In this document: in pieces, positions 1 to 6,975 of the stretch | Layout of the letters: each line of letters begins with the position of its first letter | How positions within the stretch are numbered: the stretch's first letter is position 1 | Source: Planctomycetota bacterium | GTDB lineage: Bacteria > Planctomycetota > Phycisphaerae > Sedimentisphaerales > Anaerobacaceae | Reading direction: 5' to 3' | NCBI GenBank assembly: GCA_019456195.1 | Contig: VRUK01000068.1 | Coordinates: 1 to 32,249, forward strand | DNA: 32,249 bases | Made by a program: the position numbers and the translations under genes | Notes under the pieces: model-generated | The model's database searches: none | Told to the model about the DNA's origin: nothing | Seen by the model: the letters and a program-made list of their open reading frames with translations, nothing else

Positions 1-251
1 AGAATGTTATGATTGTTCGTGGCCATTGCAGCAGCTTGAAAAGTGTTACCTTGTGGTATATGAAATTGAACCAGGCCAAATTTTGGCTTTATTTTAATCG
101 TCTTGTCGAAACATAAGATAGCCTGGTCATATTTTCCCTTCGTCATATAGTTTGAGCCGCGATTATAGTGAGAAATCCAGACGTATCTAAACGCAATCCA
201 GGCTACTATGACCAATGATATTACCAATATGGCTATCACCAACTTTTTCAT
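1..251 (-). CDS. Membrane-anchored TPR protein, N-terminal part, cut by window edge
   Basis: Reading the minus strand from the ATG at 251 gives 83 codons with no stop before the window edge. Residues 3-22 form a hydrophobic segment (KKLVIAILVISLVIVAWIAF), which could be a membrane anchor or an uncleaved signal. It is followed by a tetratricopeptide-like helix pair: YNRGSNYMTKGKYDQA, then ILCFDKTIKIKPKF, close to the TPR consensus. TPR proteins are protein-interaction scaffolds, so no enzymatic role can be inferred. An AAGGAG Shine-Dalgarno lies about 12 bases upstream of the ATG, and a good sigma70-type promoter sits at 311-339. After KPKF the expected second repeat is poor in this frame, so a frameshift near 75-80 is possible. 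The rest of the gene lies outside the window. Confidence 0.6.
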   Translation of the reverse strand, partial: MKKLVIAILVISLVIVAWIAFRYVWISHYNRGSNYMTKGKYDQAILCFDKTIKIKPKFGLVQFHIPQGNTFQAAAMATNNHNI

Positions 252-310
252 TGAATCTTGCTGCTCCTTAATGACTACGAAAGCCGTACCAAATAAACTG
301 TATCAACTTT

Positions 311-339
311 ATAATATTAATCTTCCCTGTTTTATTCAA
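311..339 (-). promoter_or_regulatory. Candidate sigma70 promoter for the TPR gene
   Basis: On the minus strand: TTGAAT, a 17-base spacer, then TATTAT. Spacing is ideal and each box differs from consensus by at most two bases. It points at the TPR gene, with the likely start site about 50 bases before its ATG. Confidence 0.4.
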
Positions 340-496
340 CACCCAATTGGTAATCAAATAAAACAAATTCAGTTGATTTTGGACGACCGGCACTTTATTA
401 TATAGCTGTAATATCTGTACAATAAGACGAGTTGCCGAAATCAAGGGGATATGGAAAAACTATTTCCTATATTATAGAAATATGAGATAATGCGGA

Positions 497-524
497 TTGC
501 TTTCTTCAAATTACCATTTATAAA
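497..524 (+). promoter_or_regulatory. Candidate sigma70 promoter for the sensor kinase operon
   Basis: TTGCTT, a 16-base spacer, then TATAAA, about 100 bases upstream of the kinase ATG. It was found by eye only. AT-rich gaps produce such matches by chance, so support is modest. Confidence 0.3.
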
Positions 525-628
525 ACATCTTTTATCTGAGAATATAGAGCCTCTGTTCATCCGAAATACCGATGTGATTCAAATGCCGGCATATCAACAC
601 ACCAGACCGGGAACAGGAGGAAGCTGAG

Positions 629-3600
629 ATGGAAGTGAAATTAAGAAAAACTTCAATTGAGGTTGTAGGTAATGTTCCCTGGGGCACACACTTCTGTCAG
701 TTCTACCAGACCAAAGAGGATTTGATCGATATTTTGGTTCCTTATTTCAAGGCGGGACTGGAATATAATGAGTTCTGCATGTGGATTACTTCTGAGCCGC
801 TAAATGCCGCCGATGCACACAAAGCATTACAGAAGAAAGTGAAAAACCTGGATGATTACATTAAGAAGGGCCAGATAGAAATACTCGACTATAATCAATG
901 GTACACTAAGCAGGGACATTTTGATTCTGAAGAGGTATTGAAGGGCTGTATTGAGAAAGAGCAGAATGCCCTTAAAAAAGGATTCGACGGATTTCGCTTT
1001 ACCGAAAACACTCACTGGCTTAAAAAAAGAGACTGGGAAAAGTTCGCTAATTACGAAGAAGTTGTAAATGGTGTTATAACCAGGTATCGAATGCTGGCTA
1101 TTTGTACCTATTCTCTTGATAAATGCACACCTTCAGAAATCATAGATGTGGTGAGTAACCATCAATTCGCACTTATCAAGAAGGAAGAAGAGTGGAACAT
1201 TATCAAAAGCTCCGAGCACAAGAAGGCTGAGGATGAACTGCGAGACAGTGAAGAACGCTTTAGAGATTTCTTCGAGAATGTACCCATAGGTTTCCACATT
1301 TTCGGGCCTGACCGCACCATTACCAGGATCAATGAGGTCGAATTGGCTATGATTGGCTATGTCCGTGATGAAATAGTCGGTAAGAAAACGTGGGCCGATC
1401 TTATAATACCAGAGCAAAGAAACAAGTTTGAAAAGCATTGGCACGATATAATCACAAAAGGCAAAGTCCAAAACCTCGAATATACTCTAATTCATAAAGA
1501 TGGTCGTCACGTAAACGTGATACTTAACGCCTCTTCAAGATTTGATAAAGACGGTAATCTCATCAATACTCGCGGCAGTGTCCAAGACATCACCGAGCGC
1601 AAGAAGGCGGAAGGAGAACTTCGTACAAGCGAAGACCGCTTCCGGCGTTCTATTACCGATTCACCGCTGCCGATTATGATTCACGCAGACGACGGAGAGG
1701 TTTTACAAATTAACAAAGTTTGGACTGATCTAACCGGCTACACGCATGAAGAAATCCCTACGTTATCAGCATGGACCGAAAGGGCATACGGAGAGCGCAA
1801 GGATGTTGTAAAAAACCGTATCGATAAGATATTTGATTCTGACACAAGGGTAGAGGAAGGAGAATATTTCATTACCTCAAAAGATGGCAAAACCCTTATA
1901 TGGGATTTTAGTTCTGCCCCATTGGAGAAACTACCTGACGGAAGGCGTCTGGTCATTAGTATGGCTATGGACGTAACCGAGCGCAAAGATATAGAAGCAC
2001 GCCAGCAATTATCCGGGCAAATCCTGGAATGTCTGAATCGAGAAAGTGTGGGAGCGGATTTGATTCGTGATATTCTCAAACTTGTTAAAAAAGCCACCAA
2101 CCTTGATGCTGTGGGCATTCGCCAGCGCGAGGGCAAGGATTTTCCATATCTTGAAGTAAACGGTTTTCCGGATGATTTTGTGAAAGCTGAAAATCACCTC
2201 TGTAGGCACAGTGAAGCTGGTGAGTTAATCTTCGATTCTAAAGGGCGTCCTATTCTGGAGTGTATGTGTGGTGTTGTTTTGTCAGGCCGTACTGATCCGA
2301 CTTTGCAATTTTTTACCCACGGTGGGAGTTTCTGGACCAACAGCACCTCAGAGTTACTAACCTGTACACCACAGGAAGCTTTTCAAGTTCCCACAAGAAA
2401 CCGGTGTAATGAGGCAGGCTATGAATCAGTAGCACTGATTCCGCTGCGTTCGGGTGATGAGATTGTCGGATTGTTACAGCTTAATGATACTCGTAAGGGG
2501 CGTTTTACGTCCGAGATGGTTCGCTTTTTCGAGGAAACTGGTGCCAGTATCGGCATTGGCCTGACAAGAATCCAGGCCGAACAAGAGGTAGAGAACCTGG
2601 CAAGATTTCCCTCTGAGAATCCGTATCCTGTTATGCGCATCTCGAAAGACAGCACGGTGCTTTATGCTAATGCCGCCGGTTCCGAACTGTTGGGAAACTG
2701 GGGTTGCAAGGTAGGCACGCAGGCGCCTGAACATTGGCAGGAAAATATTTTGCGGACACTTAAATCAGGCCAGAATGAAAGCCTTGAAGCCACCTGCCGA
2801 GACAGAATCTTTTCTCTTACCATAGCACCGGTTACGGATTCCGGATATGCCAATGTGTATGGTACTGATATTACAGACAGAAAACACGCCGAAGAAAACC
2901 TCAGGAACTATCGACAACAATTGGAAGACCTGGTCCAGACCCGCACATCAGAATTGACAGAGGCAAATAAGAAGCTGCTGCTGGAAATCGAAGGGCGTAA
3001 ACACCTGGAAAAAGAGATTTTGAATATCAGCGAGCGCGAGCAGAAGCGAATAGGTCAGGAGCTCCACGACAGTATCGGTCAACAATTTACGGGTATTGCG
3101 TTTTTGACGAAGGTATTAGAGCAAAAACTCACTGATAAATTGCCTGATGAGGCGGCAGATGCCGCAGAGATAAAGAAACTTGTCAATCAGGCAATGGACC
3201 AGATGCGAAGACTTGCCAGGGGGCTCCACCCTGTAGATCTGGATGCGGACAGTTTAACTTCGGCCCTGCAGGAGCTTGCGGCAACCACAGAGAATCTGTT
3301 TGGCATCCGCTGCACTTTCAAATACGATAAGCCCATTCAGATAGACGATACCGAAGTGGCAACGCATCTTTATCGTATTACTCAGGAAGCTATTACTAAT
3401 GCAATCAAACACGGCAAGACAAAGAATATTCATATAGAATTAGGCCAAAATAGAGATAAATCCGTCCTTAAAGTCGAGAACGACGGGCTGGATTTTCCGG
3501 AAGAATTCGAGGCAATTGGTACAGGTATGGGATTGCAAATTATGGATCACCGTGCTGATATAATCGGCGCTTCACTCGATATTCATAAGGCCGCAGAAGG

Positions 3601-3643
3601 CGGGACAATTGTAACCTGTTCTTTTTCAAATAAGACAAATTAA
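629..3643 (+). CDS. MEDS/PAS/GAF sensor histidine kinase (NarX-type HisKA_3)
   Basis: This is a 1004-residue cytoplasmic sensor kinase with no membrane segments. Domains in order: MEDS sensory domain about 10-185 (starts VGNVPWGTHFCQFY), PAS about 205-325, PAS about 330-453, GAF about 465-648, PAS about 655-752, a coiled coil to about 800, HisKA_3 about 802-870 with phospho-acceptor His813 in REQKRIGQELHDSIGQQ, and HATPase about 905-998 (N box EAITNAIKHG, G box GTGMGLQIM). HisKA_3 kinases normally phosphorylate NarL/FixJ regulators, and one follows 20 bases downstream, so the two very likely form a pair. The GAF domain has conserved-looking cysteines at 525, 545, 547 and 593 (LECMCG, NRCN) that could bind a metal or sense redox state; this is inference. 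AGGAGG lies 8 bases before the ATG, which fixes the start. The signal sensed is unknown. Confidence 0.93.
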   Translation: MEVKLRKTSIEVVGNVPWGTHFCQFYQTKEDLIDILVPYFKAGLEYNEFCMWITSEPLNAADAHKALQKKVKNLDDYIKKGQIEILDYNQWYTKQGHFDSEEVLKGCIEKEQNALKKGFDGFRFTENTHWLKKRDWEKFANYEEVVNGVITRYRMLAICTYSLDKCTPSEIIDVVSNHQFALIKKEEEWNIIKSSEHKKAEDELRDSEERFRDFFENVPIGFHIFGPDRTITRINEVELAMIGYVRDEIVGKKTWADLIIPEQRNKFEKHWHDIITKGKVQNLEYTLIHKDGRHVNVILNASSRFDKDGNLINTRGSVQDITERKKAEGELRTSEDRFRRSITDSPLPIMIHADDGEVLQINKVWTDLTGYTHEEIPTLSAWTERAYGERKDVVKNRIDKIFDSDTRVEEGEYFITSKDGKTLIWDFSSAPLEKLPDGRRLVISMAMDVTERKDIEARQQLSGQILECLNRESVGADLIRDILKLVKKATNLDAVGIRQREGKDFPYLEVNGFPDDFVKAENHLCRHSEAGELIFDSKGRPILECMCGVVLSGRTDPTLQFFTHGGSFWTNSTSELLTCTPQEAFQVPTRNRCNEAGYESVALIPLRSGDEIVGLLQLNDTRKGRFTSEMVRFFEETGASIGIGLTRIQAEQEVENLARFPSENPYPVMRISKDSTVLYANAAGSELLGNWGCKVGTQAPEHWQENILRTLKSGQNESLEATCRDRIFSLTIAPVTDSGYANVYGTDITDRKHAEENLRNYRQQLEDLVQTRTSELTEANKKLLLEIEGRKHLEKEILNISEREQKRIGQELHDSIGQQFTGIAFLTKVLEQKLTDKLPDEAADAAEIKKLVNQAMDQMRRLARGLHPVDLDADSLTSALQELAATTENLFGIRCTFKYDKPIQIDDTEVATHLYRITQEAITNAIKHGKTKNIHIELGQNRDKSVLKVENDGLDFPEEFEAIGTGMGLQIMDHRADIIGASLDIHKAAEGGTIVTCSFSNKTN

Positions 3644-3663
3644 CCTCAAAGCAGGAACAAATT

Positions 3664-4353
3664 ATGGCTCAAAAAAAACAAGCGGACAAAACGGACGATA
3701 ACAAAACCAATATCCTTATAGTTGATGACCATCCCATCGTCAGGCAGGGACTGGCCGAGCTTGTCAATCACGAAAACGACCTTGTGGTTTGTGGACAAGC
3801 GGAGGACGCCCATCAGGCGATGAAAGCCGTTAAGGAGCTAAAACCAGATATGGCTATTGTCGATATTTCTCTTAAAGAGACAAGCGGTATGGAGTTGATA
3901 AAGGATATTAATGTGCAATATCCCCACTTGCCGGTCCTTGCTCTTTCCATGCATGACGAGTCTTTATATGCAGAGCGTGCCCTTCGAGCGGGTGCCAAGG
4001 GTTATATTATGAAGGCCGTAGCTACAGAAAAGGTGATTATAGCAATTCGTAAAATCCTAAGCGGCGAGATATACATAAGTGATAAAATGGCTGCAAAAAT
4101 GATGCGTAAATTAGTCGGAAGCAGCACTGAAATAAATACCTCACCAGTGGAACGCTTGAGCGACCGTGAGCTGGAAGTATTCCAATTGATCGGCAAGGGC
4201 TTCGGAACCCGCCAGATATCCGAGCGATTGTACCTGAGTATAAAGACAATCGAGACTTACCGGGCACACATCAAGGAAAAGATGAATCTTGCAGATGCCG
4301 CCGAGATGCTGCAATACGCTATTCAATGGGTAAACAGCCGTAATGATGTGTAA
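3664..4353 (+). CDS. NarL/FixJ-family response regulator (REC + LuxR HTH)
   Basis: A 229-residue regulator with a receiver domain at about 15-135 and a LuxR-type helix-turn-helix at about 163-225. The receiver has the acidic pair Asp21/Asp22, phospho-acceptor Asp67 (AIVDISL), Ser95 and Lys117. The HTH contains LSDRELEVFQLIGKG and SIKTIETYRAHI, the usual recognition-helix pattern. It follows the sensor kinase by 20 bases with an AGGA ribosome site, so it is the predicted partner and would control transcription of unknown targets. A terminator follows at 4407-4434, making kinase and regulator a two-gene operon. A receiver-only paralog lies at 5555-6046. Confidence 0.93.
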   Translation: MAQKKQADKTDDNKTNILIVDDHPIVRQGLAELVNHENDLVVCGQAEDAHQAMKAVKELKPDMAIVDISLKETSGMELIKDINVQYPHLPVLALSMHDESLYAERALRAGAKGYIMKAVATEKVIIAIRKILSGEIYISDKMAAKMMRKLVGSSTEINTSPVERLSDRELEVFQLIGKGFGTRQISERLYLSIKTIETYRAHIKEKMNLADAAEMLQYAIQWVNSRNDV

Positions 4354-4406
4354 TTGCTTTTGGATTTTGAAAATCTACTTCGGTTTGTTTTTCTCAATTC
4401 CTGCCT

Positions 4407-4434
4407 AAAATGCGGACTTTTCCGTTTTTTTTTT
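4407..4434 (+). terminator. Rho-independent terminator after the kinase/regulator pair
   Basis: An A-run, then CGGA, loop CTTT, TCCG, and ten Ts. The stem is short (4 bp) but is extended by A-T pairing between the A-run and the T-tract. It lies 54 bases after the regulator stop codon. Confidence 0.6.
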
Positions 4435-4483
4435 AATCTTCTCTCTGCTATAGGGGATTCCCCCGATACACGTCAGGGTAATT

Positions 4484-4505
4484 AGCCTGATAGCAAAAAC
4501 AGGCT
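4484..4505 (+). other. Hairpin in the 5' region of the OsmC gene
   Basis: AGCCTG and CAGGCT are perfect inverted arms around a 10-base loop. A second small hairpin, GGGG-ATT-CCCC, lies just upstream at 4453-4463. Both lie before the candidate promoter at 4515, so they may be part of the upstream terminator region or an operator. I do not recognise a riboswitch family. Confidence 0.3.
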
Positions 4506-4514
4506 CTACTCCGA

Positions 4515-4542
4515 TTTACAATAATGAACCGACTGCTATCAT
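4515..4542 (+). promoter_or_regulatory. Candidate sigma70 promoter for the OsmC gene
   Basis: TTTACA, a 16-base spacer, then TATCAT. This would start a transcript about 95 bases ahead of the OsmC ATG, and the 4593-4618 palindrome would lie inside its leader. Confidence 0.3.
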
Positions 4543-4592
4543 TATGGTATGCAATTAAATGTTATCGAATAAGAATAAGAAATTGCTGTTTA

Positions 4593-4618
4593 AGGGGCGG
4601 CTCTTAAGAGCCTACCCT
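4593..4618. promoter_or_regulatory. 26-base interrupted palindrome upstream of the OsmC gene
   Basis: The core GGCTCTTAAGAGCC (4599-4612) is a perfect 14-base palindrome. Two unpaired bases on each side are followed by AGGG on the left and CCCT on the right, which again pair. The site ends 25 bases before the OsmC start. It fits a dimeric repressor operator or a stem in the leader RNA. OsmC/Ohr genes are often controlled by redox-sensing MarR-type regulators that bind inverted repeats, but no such regulator gene is in the window. Confidence 0.45.
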
Positions 4619-4643
4619 CTTCTCTGGCAGAAAGGAGACAATC

Positions 4644-5204
4644 ATGGCAGAGCAAAAAACAATCAATTTGGAAAATGGCCTCGATATCGATGTCCTGCAA
4701 AATACGGTAAATGCGATACAGGAAGAACCTGAACTCGGTAAATGCAGATTTCATGTGACCAACAAGTGGCTCGGCGCGAGCCATAACTGCACTACGGTCT
4801 CCAGTTTCTACGGGGCCAAGCAGGAGATTGCTCACAATAAGCCGTTCGAGCTGCATGCGGATGAACCGGCGATTCTGGCGGGTCAGGATCAGAATGCCAA
4901 TCCGGTTGAGCACCTGCTGCATGCCCTGGCTGGGTGTGTAACGACGAGCCTGGTGGTCCATGCCGCTGTGCGAGGTATCCACCTTGAAGAGGTCGAGTCA
5001 GAGATCGAAGGAGACATCGACATGCAGGGTTTCCTGGGATTATCCAATGATGTGCCGAAGGGTTATACGGATATTCGCATCAAATACAAAGTGAAATCCG
5101 ACGAGGAAAATACCGAGAGGCTAAAGAAACTGGCCGAGTATTCGCCTGTCTATAACACTCTCCTCCATGGCACAAATGTGGACATCGAAATCGAGCGTAA
5201 ATAG
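4644..5204 (+). CDS. OsmC-family peroxidase
   Basis: A 186-residue OsmC-family protein. The family comprises cytoplasmic thiol peroxidases that reduce organic hydroperoxides using two cysteines. The conserved stretch NPVEHLLHALAGC (residues 87-98) carries one candidate reactive Cys98, and Cys49 in SHNCTTV is the likely partner. Residues 1-35 resemble the N-terminal extension of a subfamily with the pattern 'GLDIDVLQNTV'. AGAAAGGAG lies just upstream of the ATG. The gene starts a short plus-strand series with its own candidate promoter and a palindromic site upstream. Reaction and partner are predicted from family only. Confidence 0.85.
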   Translation: MAEQKTINLENGLDIDVLQNTVNAIQEEPELGKCRFHVTNKWLGASHNCTTVSSFYGAKQEIAHNKPFELHADEPAILAGQDQNANPVEHLLHALAGCVTTSLVVHAAVRGIHLEEVESEIEGDIDMQGFLGLSNDVPKGYTDIRIKYKVKSDEENTERLKKLAEYSPVYNTLLHGTNVDIEIERK

Positions 5205-5280
5205 CAAGAAAATAAATATCAAGGCTTACAGCAGTTTTAGCAGGTATGAAAACCTGCCAATAATTGAAAGGAGTTCAAAA

Positions 5281-5586
5281 ATGTTGGTTTTACCGGTTAA
5301 AGGTCAAAAGCACGGGTCGATTGCGGCCGGAGAGTGTGTGCGAACTACAACGCCGAATGTGCATGGTGATAAGGTAAGACAGGGAACAGTTGCTCGAGTA
5401 TCAGAAAAGATTGATTTGCTGCCACAAGCCAGAAAGGAAAAAGTCCTCGCAGTTCGTCAGAAGCTTGATGCGGGCAAATACGGTATAAATGAACGATTAA
5501 ATGTGGCTGCTGATAGACTCGTTGAGGATTTTATCACAAAGAGGATTGAGGAAAATGAAGTCAAAAGCACAACACGGCGCCGGTAA
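5281..5586 (+). CDS. FlgM-like anti-sigma factor domain protein
   Basis: This 101-residue protein starts at the ATG preceded by GAAAGGAG; longer frames starting near 5167 only overlap the OsmC gene. The C-terminal half (about 48-90: PQARKEKVLAVRQKLDAGKY, then INERLNVAADRLVEDFI) matches the shape of FlgM, the anti-sigma-28 factor: a helix, a 'G-x-Y' turn and a second amphipathic helix. The N-terminal half is low in predicted structure, as in FlgM. It could bind a flagellar-type sigma factor, though no flagellar gene is in the window. It overlaps the next gene, a receiver protein, by 32 bases, which suggests coupled translation and a joint regulatory role. The family call is by motif resemblance only. 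Confidence 0.55.
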   Translation: MLVLPVKGQKHGSIAAGECVRTTTPNVHGDKVRQGTVARVSEKIDLLPQARKEKVLAVRQKLDAGKYGINERLNVAADRLVEDFITKRIEENEVKSTTRRR

Positions 5587-6046
5587 AAATAAAATCAGGA
5601 TTATGGTTGTTGATGACCATGCTATCGTGCGACAGGGTTTGATAAAGTTAATCGAGACGGAATTTGACCTGATGGTCTGCTCTGAGGTCGAGAATGCCAA
5701 TCAAGCCCTGGAAGCTATGGGCAAGCAGGAGTTTGACCTGGCCATTGTGGATATATCGCTGGAAGGCATAAACGGCCTTGAACTTACTGAAATAATGAAA
5801 TTACGCAGTCCAAAAATGATTGTTCTTATACTTTCCATGTACGAGGGGCTGTTTTACGCCCAACGTGCCCTCAGGGCCGGGGCTTCAGGGTATGTTGCAA
5901 AATACGAAGCGGCCGAAAAAATAATAACGGCAATCCGACTTGTGCTAAGCGGTAAAATTTATGTCAGCGACAGTAGAATGGTAAAAAATATATCAGACAC
6001 GACTTCCATTATCGATGACAGCATAAACACCAACAAAGCAACTTGA
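5555..6046 (+). CDS. Receiver-only response regulator
   Basis: The 163-residue start at 5555 (TTGAGGAAAATG) is preferred over upstream in-frame starts that precede the domain. It is a complete CheY-like receiver with Asp20/Asp21, phospho-acceptor Asp66 (AIVDISL), Ser94 and Lys116. It is closely related to the receiver of the regulator at 3664-4353, sharing VVDDHAIVRQGL, AIVDISLEGINGLEL and the RALRAGA-GY segment. It ends soon after the receiver (VSDSRMVKNISD) where its paralog continues into a LuxR helix-turn-helix, and no HTH is seen in other frames downstream. It may act through protein contacts, for example with the overlapping FlgM-like protein, or as a phosphate sink for the upstream kinase. 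Both are inference. Confidence 0.85.
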   Translation: MKSKAQHGAGKNKIRIMVVDDHAIVRQGLIKLIETEFDLMVCSEVENANQALEAMGKQEFDLAIVDISLEGINGLELTEIMKLRSPKMIVLILSMYEGLFYAQRALRAGASGYVAKYEAAEKIITAIRLVLSGKIYVSDSRMVKNISDTTSIIDDSINTNKAT

Positions 6047-6067
6047 AAAGTTGAAAGGAGTAAACAG

Positions 6068-6253
6068 ATGATAAGAGGGCCTGTTAAAAGAGCGGCGTTC
6101 ATTTATACACGCCCGCCGGGAAAATGTGGAATTGCCACTTTCACGGCAGACTCAATAATAAACAGCAAACTGGCTTCGGAGGAAGGATTTAACCGGATAG
6201 TCTTTATGCTGCTCTCAGCTATTTTACAGAGTATGGTCTTTTACAATAAGTGA
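6068..6253 (+). pseudogene. Remnant of a GT4-type glycosyltransferase (N-terminus only)
   Basis: The 61-codon frame has a good ribosome site (GAAAGGAG) and begins with AAFIYTRPPGKCGIATFTAD. This is the characteristic N-terminal nucleotide-sugar glycosyltransferase pattern 'YPPR.CGIATFT.DL' of large GT4 enzymes, which usually exceed 350 residues. After SEEGFNRIV the sequence loses similarity and stops. In another frame at 6229-6243 the codons read EYGLL, resembling the 'HEYGLFGG' motif found further along such enzymes, so an internal deletion plus frameshift is likely. No donor-binding domain remains, so it is almost surely inactive. Confidence 0.6.
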
Positions 6254-6339
6254 ATTTGATAACTTGAATAGAAGCAAACTGTATGCTTATGGTACCGACA
6301 CCAAGCAGGAGTATTCGATAGTCGATAAGGAGATATATT

Positions 6340-6624
6340 ATGGCAAAGACAACGAAAAAAAAGAAGAAAAGCAAAACCACAAAAGCAAAGAAACCTGTTA
6401 TTTATACCTGTTCAAGCTGCGGGAAAGTTACAAAAACCCGATCTCATCTTTGTTCTCCCAAAAAGGCCGAAGATATATATATTTGCCGACATTGCGGCAT
6501 CTCCACCAGCGATCCCCGGCACGTTTGCGCGCCGATGGTGGCAGAGATGAAATATGTCTGCAAAAGTTGTGGAAGAGTTACACCTTCTAAAGGGGCAGTT
6601 TGTCAACCGAAAGAAATTAGGTAG
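6340..6624 (+). CDS. Small Lys-rich protein with three Cys-knuckle repeats
   Basis: A 94-residue protein preceded by AAGGAG. Residues 1-18 are almost all Lys, Thr, Ala and Ser. The remainder is three copies of a unit of exactly 25 residues, each with a C-x2-C-x10-C pattern: Cys24/27/38, Cys49/52/63 and Cys74/77/88. Each unit begins Y-[TIV]-C and has Cys-Gly after the second Cys. The paired cysteines look like zinc-ribbon knuckles. His residues sit just before the third Cys in units 1 and 2 (SHLC, RHVC), so a fourth ligand could come from His or a neighbouring unit. The basic tail suggests nucleic-acid binding. I do not recognise a named family; function unknown. Confidence 0.75.
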   Translation: MAKTTKKKKKSKTTKAKKPVIYTCSSCGKVTKTRSHLCSPKKAEDIYICRHCGISTSDPRHVCAPMVAEMKYVCKSCGRVTPSKGAVCQPKEIR

Positions 6625-6683
6625 TTAAACTCGTATTAAACCGCTTGATGCAGAAAGAAATTTACAGCATAAATCCATTTGCG

Positions 6684-6722
6684 TTTTAGATTAATAAACA
6701 CGAAAATACCTGACATCTAAAA
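6684..6722. repeat. Inverted repeat before the ferredoxin gene
   Basis: TTTTAGAT (6684-6691) and ATCTAAAA (6715-6722) are perfect 8-base inverted arms 23 bases apart, ending 16 bases before the ferredoxin ATG. It may be an operator or a weak stem-loop. The AT-rich arms make chance possible. Confidence 0.3.
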
Positions 6723-6738
6723 TTAAAGGGGAAATAAA

Positions 6739-6930
6739 ATGAGAGTCTATGTAGATCCGGATCTTTGCAGCGGGTGCGGACCTTGTGTTGATACCTGTCC
6801 CGAGGTTTTTGACTTGAATGACGACGGGATAGCTTTTATGAAAGTGGATGAAGTGCCGGAGGATTTTTTCGACGCCTGTCGAGATGCGGCGGATGGTTGT
6901 CCCAGCGAAGCGATTGTTATTGAGGAATAA
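6739..6930 (+). CDS. [4Fe-4S] ferredoxin, single cluster
   Basis: A 63-residue soluble electron carrier, the size of monocluster ferredoxins. Cys10, Cys13, Cys16 (CSGCGPC) and Cys54 (GCPSEAI) match the four cluster ligands. Cys20 and Cys47 sit where these ferredoxins typically hold a disulfide. The acidic composition is normal for the family. The start has AAAGGGG 8 bases upstream. Possible partners in the window are the 2-oxoacid:ferredoxin oxidoreductase (12662-15248) as electron source and the radical SAM enzyme ArsS (18720-19685) as sink; both are inference from location. Confidence 0.93.
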   Translation: MRVYVDPDLCSGCGPCVDTCPEVFDLNDDGIAFMKVDEVPEDFFDACRDAADGCPSEAIVIEE

Positions 6931-6975
6931 CTTTATTAACACAGTTACAGTTTATCACTTGTTGAGGTATTTGTA

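Larger units (their letters stand above)
252..628. other. Divergent intergenic region
   Basis: This 377-base gap separates the minus-strand TPR gene from the plus-strand sensor kinase. It holds one candidate promoter facing each way (311-339 minus and 497-524 plus). I see no convincing gene; the short plus-strand frame at 208-405 is mostly the antisense of the TPR gene. Confidence 0.5.

Noticed and set aside
208..405. Plus-strand 65-codon frame near the left edge
   Set aside because: It is largely antisense to the TPR gene and its promoter, has no ribosome site and no recognisable motif.
4453..4542. Possible riboswitch upstream of the OsmC gene
   Set aside because: The hairpins resemble parts of known aptamers only loosely; key conserved bases of c-di-GMP or similar classes are not present.
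6264..6590. 108-codon frame overlapping the Cys-knuckle gene
   Set aside because: Out of frame with the clear 25-residue repeat protein, starts at TTG without a ribosome site, and has no domain.
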